Shown here: piece by piece, positions 59,415 to 64,000 of the stretch
Layout: each line of letters begins with the position of its first letter
Position numbering within the stretch: the stretch's first letter is position 1
NCBI GenBank assembly: GCA_016717165.1
Contig: JADKGA010000002.1
Coordinates: 62,001-126,000 of the forward strand
Origin: Candidatus Lutibacillus vidarii
GTDB lineage: Bacteria; Actinomycetota; Actinomycetes; Actinomycetales; Dermatophilaceae
Length of the DNA stretch: 64,000 nt
Reading direction: 5' to 3'
The notes under the pieces: generated by a model
Databases searched by the model: none
Told to the model about the DNA's origin: nothing
Seen by the model: the letters and a program-made list of their open reading frames with translations, nothing else
Program-made: the position numbers and the translations under genes

Positions 59415-59758
59415 GCCCCACCGACGAGCGCAGAGCCACCCACGACCTGGACGCTGAGCAGCGTCAGTGGCAGAGCTGGATCGACGCCGTCTGCGCGGAC
59501 CTCGGCGTGCCGGCCGCGCTGGTCGACGTCGCCGCGATCCACGACCTGTCCCGCCAGGTCGCCCACGGGCTGGCCCGGCCGCTGGCGCCGGTGAGCACCT
59601 TCATCCTCGGGGTGGCCCTTGGCCGTGCCCTGTGCGACTCGCAGCGGGCATCGGACCCGGCGGCGCCCCTCGCGTCGGACCTGGCGTCGTCGCCGGCGTC
59701 GGGCTTGGCGTCGGTCCGGACCGATGAGCTGTCCCGGAGGATCACCGCGCACGTCTGA
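59402..59758 (+). CDS. DUF6457-like small protein
   Basis: 118 residues from ATG 59402 (GGAGGA nine bases upstream), overlapping the mobA stop; ATG 59411 is an alternative. A helical N-terminal half (QWQSWIDAVCADLGVP, DLSRQVAHGLARPLAPVSTF, ILGVALG) of the type found fused or next to MobA in actinobacteria. The C-terminal third is a degenerate Ala/Ser/Asp/Pro repeat (ASDPAAPLASDLASSPASGL). Probably a MobA accessory; its function is undescribed to my knowledge. Confidence 0.75.
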   Translation: MDTMSPTDERRATHDLDAEQRQWQSWIDAVCADLGVPAALVDVAAIHDLSRQVAHGLARPLAPVSTFILGVALGRALCDSQRASDPAAPLASDLASSPASGLASVRTDELSRRITAHV

Positions 59759-59786
59759 GCGTCCTCTCGTCTAGACTTGGCCGCAG

Positions 59787-59870
59787 CCCCCCGCGTGGTG
59801 GTACCTCACCGAACTCCCCCAGGGCAGGAATGCAGCAAGGGTAGGCGAGCTCTTCCAGGTACGCGGGGGG
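59787..59870 (+). ncRNA. ffs: Signal recognition particle RNA (small bacterial type)
   Basis: Terminal stem CCCCCCGCGT (59787-59796) pairs with ACGCGGGGGG (59861-59870). In between is the conserved SRP domain IV: GGGCAGGAATGCAGCAAGGG and GGCGAGCTC. A TAGACT -10 box at 59772-59777 gives a start near 59784. The RNA binds Ffh and targets membrane proteins. True ends may be a few bases outside the paired region. Confidence 0.92.
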
Positions 59871-59930
59871 TCTTCCTCTGCCCCGGAGGGGGTCGTCCCC
59901 GCCCCGGCATGCCGTGGCTTGTGCCTGGGG

Positions 59931-60613
59931 TCAGAGCCGCGCCGGTGCCTCGTCGAGCCCGAGGCTGTAGCCGACGCCCGGGGTCGACCGGGCCAGCCGA
60001 GGGCCGCCGGCGCGGACGACCTTCGAGCGCAGCCGGCTGAGATGCACCTCCAGGACGTGGTCGTCGCCGGCCCACTGGCCCCAGACGGCGGTGACCAGCT
60101 CGCGGCGGTTCATCACCCGCTGGCGGTTCTCGACGAGCAGCTTCAACAGCTCGAACTCGATGCGGGTCAGCGACAGCACGGTGTCCCCGACAACGACCCG
60201 GCGCTGGCCGAGGTCGACCGACATACCGCCGAAGGTGTAGGTCGAGAGCGCCTTGCGACACCTCTCCACGCGACGGATCACCGCGTCGACGCGGGCCTGC
60301 ACCAAGGAGCCCGACAGCGGTAGGTCGAGGACTCCGTCCGCCCCGCAGGTCAGCGCGAGAATCTCGTCGGCCTCGTCGCGCCGACTCACCGCCACCAGGC
60401 CGATCTCGCCGACCGACTGGACCGCCTGACGCCAGGTGAGGAGCTCGGCATGGTCCGTCGAGACGACGACGACGAGGTCCGGCAGGGGGTCCCGGGGAGC
60501 TGTTCTCGCTGCGCAGCGGTCAAGGTCGAGGTGTGGTGGCCGAGCGTCTTCAGACACGCTTCGACCTGTTGTGCGAGCGGCGACTCGTGGCCTGCGATGA
60601 CAATCCTGCCCAT
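59931..60613 (-). pseudogene. Atypical OmpR-type response regulator, interrupted by one frameshift
   Basis: From ATG 60613 (AGGGGAG upstream) the protein begins MGRIVIAGHESPLAQQVEAC, then needs one extra C in the run CCCC (plus-strand 60494-60497) to continue into DPLPDLVVVVSTDHAELLTW and a complete OmpR/PhoB winged-helix domain (TRIEFELLKLLVENRQRVMN ... LSRLRSKV). The repaired protein has 227 residues. The receiver-like half lacks the phospho-acceptor aspartate: the strand ends VVVVST where a DD or LD is expected. So it is an atypical regulator, probably not controlled by phosphorylation. It is divergent from the large secreted protein at 60939 and could regulate it. Confidence 0.82.
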
Positions 60614-60938
60614 AGCTCCCCTGTTCGTTCGGCCCCACCATAGGGGAGGGTCAGCCACCTCAGTGTCCATTTCGTCGCGCTCCTCACACGCGCTTGTCCC
60701 CAGAAATGGGGACATTCGACGCGGGGACCAGGAGATCGTGCGACGGAACGCCCGGCAGGTGCGATGGACGTTCACGTCGACGTGAGGTCACGGGATACGT
60801 CGGTCCGGGTCGTTCAACTTCGGACAATTCGTGAGCACATTGTGAGCGGATTCCAGGGTCAAGGGGGGCTTAAGTACGGCAAGGTGTGATGTGGCTCGGG
60901 GAGTCTGTCCGTGCACGACTGAAGTAGGGGCCCCCGCC
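60614..60938. other. Divergent 325-bp regulatory gap
   Basis: No gene. It contains the promoters of the response regulator and of the secreted protein. Near 60835 there is an imperfect direct pair GTGAGCACATT / GTGAGCGGATT, and AGGGGC nine bases before the ATG at 60939 is the ribosome site of the secreted protein. The stretch 60700-60900 is AT-richer than its surroundings. Confidence 0.55.
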
Positions 60939-63900
60939 ATGCTTGCAGCAGAGATCTCGACCACCCGTCCGACCCGCACCCTGTGGGTCCGCGCAGCAGT
61001 GGTGGCGGTGATCAGCCTCATCGCGGCCATGCTCGGCTTTGCCAGCCCGACGTATGCCGCCAGCGGGCCTGCAACCTTCGTCTCCGATCAGGCGGACTAC
61101 CCGCCGGGTGGCACCGTGGTGCTCACCGGTGACAACTGGGCGGCCGGGGAGTCCGTCCACATCACCGTCAACGACGACGCCGGCCAGACCTGGTCGCTGT
61201 CGTCGGGGACCGGCACGGCGCCGGCAGACCCGGTGGCAAACGACACTGGGTCGTTCCGCTACACCTTCAGCCTGCCCGCCTGGTTCGTCGCGAACTACAC
61301 CGCGACCGCGACCGGCGCGACGACCGGGACGCTGACGACGACCTTCACCGACTCGGCAATCCAGAAGTTTGACCAGTGCGCCAACAACTTCGGCGACGGC
61401 TATCCGGCCACGAACGCCGATCCCGGCTGTCAGTGGATCAACGGGAACCTCAACGAAGGCAACGCGAACAACCCGAACGCCACCTACAACGAGGGCGACT
61501 CAACGATCCAGCGAATCGCCCTTGATGGCCTTGCGGCAGGGCAGAGCTACACCTTGATCTTCACCTACGACACGACCAAGAGTTCGAAGCACGCCTACGA
61601 CTATCTGACCACCTACAACGCCTCCGAAACATGGGTGACGGGACCCGATCTTTGTCAGAGCATCACTGGCGGGTGCTCGCTCAGTGGTGCCTCGACCTTC
61701 CCCATCCCGGATGACCCGAACCAGACCTTCGACTCCGGAACCCGGAACTACACGATGTCCGGCGGCACCCTCACTGCAGCCTCCGGGGTTTTCCCGAGCG
61801 CCTATGCGGGTGACACCGTCGCGTCGATGAGTGTGACCTTCACCGCAACGAACGCCACGAGTGTCCTGTGGTTCGGGGCCCACGTGGCCAGTCAGCTCGA
61901 CTGGGGCAATGGCAATGGTGCTGGCAGCGTCTCGGGCTCGCCATACCACGTCAGTGTCAAGTCATTGAATGGCGCCTCCCTGGGCAACCAGGACAACCAG
62001 ATGTCCGTCGGTGCTGTGCTCACAGCCGGAACCGTCACCATCATCAAGGATGCGGTGCCGAACAGTGCCCAGGACTTCTCGTTCACGCTGACGAACGGGG
62101 CCACCTCCAGCAAGACGTTCTCGCTCGATGACGACAGTGACGCCACATTGCCGAATACCGTCACCTACAACGTGGCTCCTGGCACATGGACGCTAACCGA
62201 GAACGCAACCGTGAGCCCGTGGTCGATGACGAACCTCACGTGTACGGGCGGGACCTACGCGGTTAGCGGATCGACGGCGACCCTTACAGTTCTGTCCGGC
62301 AAGACCATCACCTGCACGTACACGAACAACTTCATCTATAAGAACCTCGAGGTCACGAAGACCGCGGTGGCGTCATACGACCGCAGCTACACGTGGACGA
62401 TCGCGAAGTCCGTCGACAAGACGACGGTGAACACGACCTCCGGCAGCCCGGCGACCTTCAACTACGTGGTCACCGCGACCCCGACGGCGCACGACTCGAA
62501 CTTCAAGGTTTCGGGCACGATCACCGTGACCAACCCCAACACCGTCCCGGTCCCGGCCGTCACGCTCGCCGACTCGATGACCGACGGCACCTGCTCGATC
62601 ACCGGCACGACCTCGAATATCACCGTCGCCGCGGGCGGCACGGTGACCTTCCCCTACAACTGCACCTTCACCTCGAAGCCGACCGGCACCCAGACGAACA
62701 CCGCCACGGCCACGTGGACCGCGGGCTCGCCCTTCGGCACGAGTGGCAGCGCCTCAGGCACCGCGACCGCCAACTTCGCCAACGCCACCGTGACCGTCTC
62801 GGGCAAGACTGTCCAGGTCACCGACGACAAGACCGACCCGGCCCACCCGGTGGTGCTCGGGACCGCCGACGCGACCATCCCGACGTCGCAGTCCTTCACC
62901 TACTCCCTCGCCAAGTCCGCGCCGCAGGGCGGCTGCGCCGACTACACGAACAACGCCTGGCTCGCCACCGACCCGACCCACCCGGCCTCCCAGACCGTCA
63001 GGGTCTGCGGCGGCGCAGCCCTCTCGATCTCGAAGACCGCCACTCCGGCGTACACCAGGACGTGGACCTGGACGGTCGACAAGGTCGGTCCGACGACCCA
63101 GCTCATCGCCGACCCGTCGAACGGTGACGTCACCGCGCACTACACGGTGACCGCGAGCGCCACGTCGACCGACTCCGATTGGACGGTGTCCGGCACGATC
63201 CACATCGCCAACCCCAACAGCGTTGCCGTCCCGATCACGAGCGTCACCGACGCCATAAGCGGCGGAAGTGCGACGCCGAACTGCGTCATCACCGACCCGG
63301 TGCCCAGCTCGCTCGCAGCGAACGACTCGGTCGACCTGGCATACACCTGCACGTATGCCACGAACCCCGGCACCGGCACGCTGACGAACACCGCCACGGT
63401 GAACTACGGTGCGAGCGGCTTCGTGGCCGCGGGCTCGGCGTCCGTCTCGGTGACCACCACGTTCGGCGGACTCCTGCCGGCGACGCAGACGGGCGACACG
63501 ACGACGGTCTCCGACCCGAACGCCCCCGAGGGTACCTTCCCGGCCTCCGTGGCGGCTCCCGGCGGTAGCTGGTCCTACGACGTCACGTGGAACGTCGGCA
63601 CGGCCGGCACCTGCCAGCCCTTCACGAACACCGCGACCCTCGGCACCGGGGCGTCGGACTCGGCCGACGTCACTGCCTGCCGCGCTGCGGACCTCGCTGT
63701 GACCAAGACGGCGACCGGCTCCTATGACACGACGTACCTGTGGGACGTCTCCAAGACGCTCGACGCGTCGGTCCCGGGGTCGGCTCCTGCCGGCACCACC
63801 GTCCCGCTGCCCTACGCAGTGGTCGCGACGAAGATCGGCCAGACGGACGCCGCCTGGGTCATCAAGGGCACGATTACGGTGACCAACCCCAACACCTGGG

Positions 63901-64000
63901 AGCCCGTCACCCTCCAGTCGGTGAGCGACTCGCTCAGCGTCGACGGGGCGACGTGCACGATCTCCGGTGACCAGACGGCCACGATCGCGGCCGGTGCCAC
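60939..64000 (+). CDS. Large secreted cell-surface repeat protein (3' end outside window)
   Basis: The frame from ATG 60939 stays open for over 1020 codons to the window edge. It starts with a basic N-terminus, hydrophobic core and AYA-like cleavage site (SPTYAASGP) near residue 43. Residues about 43-130 look like a surface adhesin first domain (FVSDQADYPPGGTVVLTGDNW), a region with prealbumin-like/SpaA features follows (GTVTIIKDAVPNSAQDFSFT), then about 220-residue DUF11-like repeats starting near 62342, 63025 and 63691 (NLEVTKTAVASYDR, SISKTATPAYTR, VTKTATGSYDT). Thr/Ser/Asn-rich composition and lower GC differ from neighbours. Expect a C-terminal sorting signal beyond the window. Likely an adhesin or structural surface protein. 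Confidence 0.85.
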   Translation, partial: MLAAEISTTRPTRTLWVRAAVVAVISLIAAMLGFASPTYAASGPATFVSDQADYPPGGTVVLTGDNWAAGESVHITVNDDAGQTWSLSSGTGTAPADPVANDTGSFRYTFSLPAWFVANYTATATGATTGTLTTTFTDSAIQKFDQCANNFGDGYPATNADPGCQWINGNLNEGNANNPNATYNEGDSTIQRIALDGLAAGQSYTLIFTYDTTKSSKHAYDYLTTYNASETWVTGPDLCQSITGGCSLSGASTFPIPDDPNQTFDSGTRNYTMSGGTLTAASGVFPSAYAGDTVASMSVTFTATNATSVLWFGAHVASQLDWGNGNGAGSVSGSPYHVSVKSLNGASLGNQDNQMSVGAVLTAGTVTIIKDAVPNSAQDFSFTLTNGATSSKTFSLDDDSDATLPNTVTYNVAPGTWTLTENATVSPWSMTNLTCTGGTYAVSGSTATLTVLSGKTITCTYTNNFIYKNLEVTKTAVASYDRSYTWTIAKSVDKTTVNTTSGSPATFNYVVTATPTAHDSNFKVSGTITVTNPNTVPVPAVTLADSMTDGTCSITGTTSNITVAAGGTVTFPYNCTFTSKPTGTQTNTATATWTAGSPFGTSGSASGTATANFANATVTVSGKTVQVTDDKTDPAHPVVLGTADATIPTSQSFTYSLAKSAPQGGCADYTNNAWLATDPTHPASQTVRVCGGAALSISKTATPAYTRTWTWTVDKVGPTTQLIADPSNGDVTAHYTVTASATSTDSDWTVSGTIHIANPNSVAVPITSVTDAISGGSATPNCVITDPVPSSLAANDSVDLAYTCTYATNPGTGTLTNTATVNYGASGFVAAGSASVSVTTTFGGLLPATQTGDTTTVSDPNAPEGTFPASVAAPGGSWSYDVTWNVGTAGTCQPFTNTATLGTGASDSADVTACRAADLAVTKTATGSYDTTYLWDVSKTLDASVPGSAPAGTTVPLPYAVVATKIGQTDAAWVIKGTITVTNPNTWEPVTLQSVSDSLSVDGATCTISGDQTATIAAGA

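Overview
The window is about 70% G+C by eye. It is dense with genes that overlap as ATGA/GTGA, uses GTG starts often, has TANNNT boxes 6-7 nt before start codons (leaderless type), encodes a CCA-ending tRNA-Ser, and carries an actinobacterial small SRP RNA. It fits an actinomycete of the order Micrococcales. An Intrasporangiaceae-like genome (Janibacter/Tetrasphaera/Phycicoccus type) is my best guess from style only; no 16S is present.

Layout. (1) 1-2591: partial hydantoinase/oxoprolinase A and an OsmC-like protein. (2) 2713-14492: a beta-glucan utilisation locus with a CUT1 sugar ABC transporter, a very large GH94-like (clan GH-Q) phosphorylase candidate, a secreted GH16 endoglucanase carrying carbohydrate-binding and beta-helix regions, and a LacI regulator. 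Three near-identical 18-bp palindromic operators sit in front of these genes. (3) 14670-21348: a secreted beta-propeller, then a molybdenum-hydroxylase operon (coxM-coxS-coxL-coxG plus a nitrilase-family amidohydrolase). (4) 21561-26871: NarL-type two-component system plus an FtsX-type ABC exporter. (5) 27020-34857: a frameshifted nucleobase (NCS2) permease, an alkyltransferase-like protein, a PucR regulator and, divergently, allH-allF-allG, whose E. coli homologues form oxamate carbamoyltransferase of allantoin breakdown. (6) 34911-39983: LytR_C protein, a small conserved protein, a HerA-like ATPase, a thermolysin-family protease and an HTH-less MmyB protein. (7) 40054-46109: NCS1 permease, purine-nucleoside phosphorylase, a lipoprotein, an ADP-ribosylglycohydrolase and a PfkB kinase. 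(8) 46095-48055: tRNA-Ser, a repeat-rich stretch and a DUF559-like protein. (9) 48056-59758: respiratory nitrate reduction, with two NarK transporters, an Fe-S-type HTH regulator, narGHJI, mobA and a DUF6457 gene. (10) 59787-64000: SRP RNA, an atypical response-regulator-like gene (frameshifted) and the start of a large secreted repeat protein that runs off the window.

How the genes work together. Nitrogen scavenging from purines and pyrimidines is a theme: NCS1 and NCS2 carriers, PNP, PucR, AllFGH, amidohydrolase and hydantoinase. Anaerobic nitrate respiration uses the molybdenum enzyme NarGHI with MobA next to it. The glucan locus is a self-contained regulon that lacks its own ABC ATPase, so it probably shares a general MsiK-type ATPase.

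Most unusual observations: a GH16 domain apparently inserted in the middle of a carbohydrate-binding domain; a hairpin element flanked by perfect DnaA boxes that supplies the last codons of two convergent genes; a family of about 40-bp palindromes around 46.3-47.9 kb; a 19-G tract and an in-frame minisatellite in the PfkB kinase; and three one-base deletions, each in a short G/C run, which look more like sequencing errors than gene decay.
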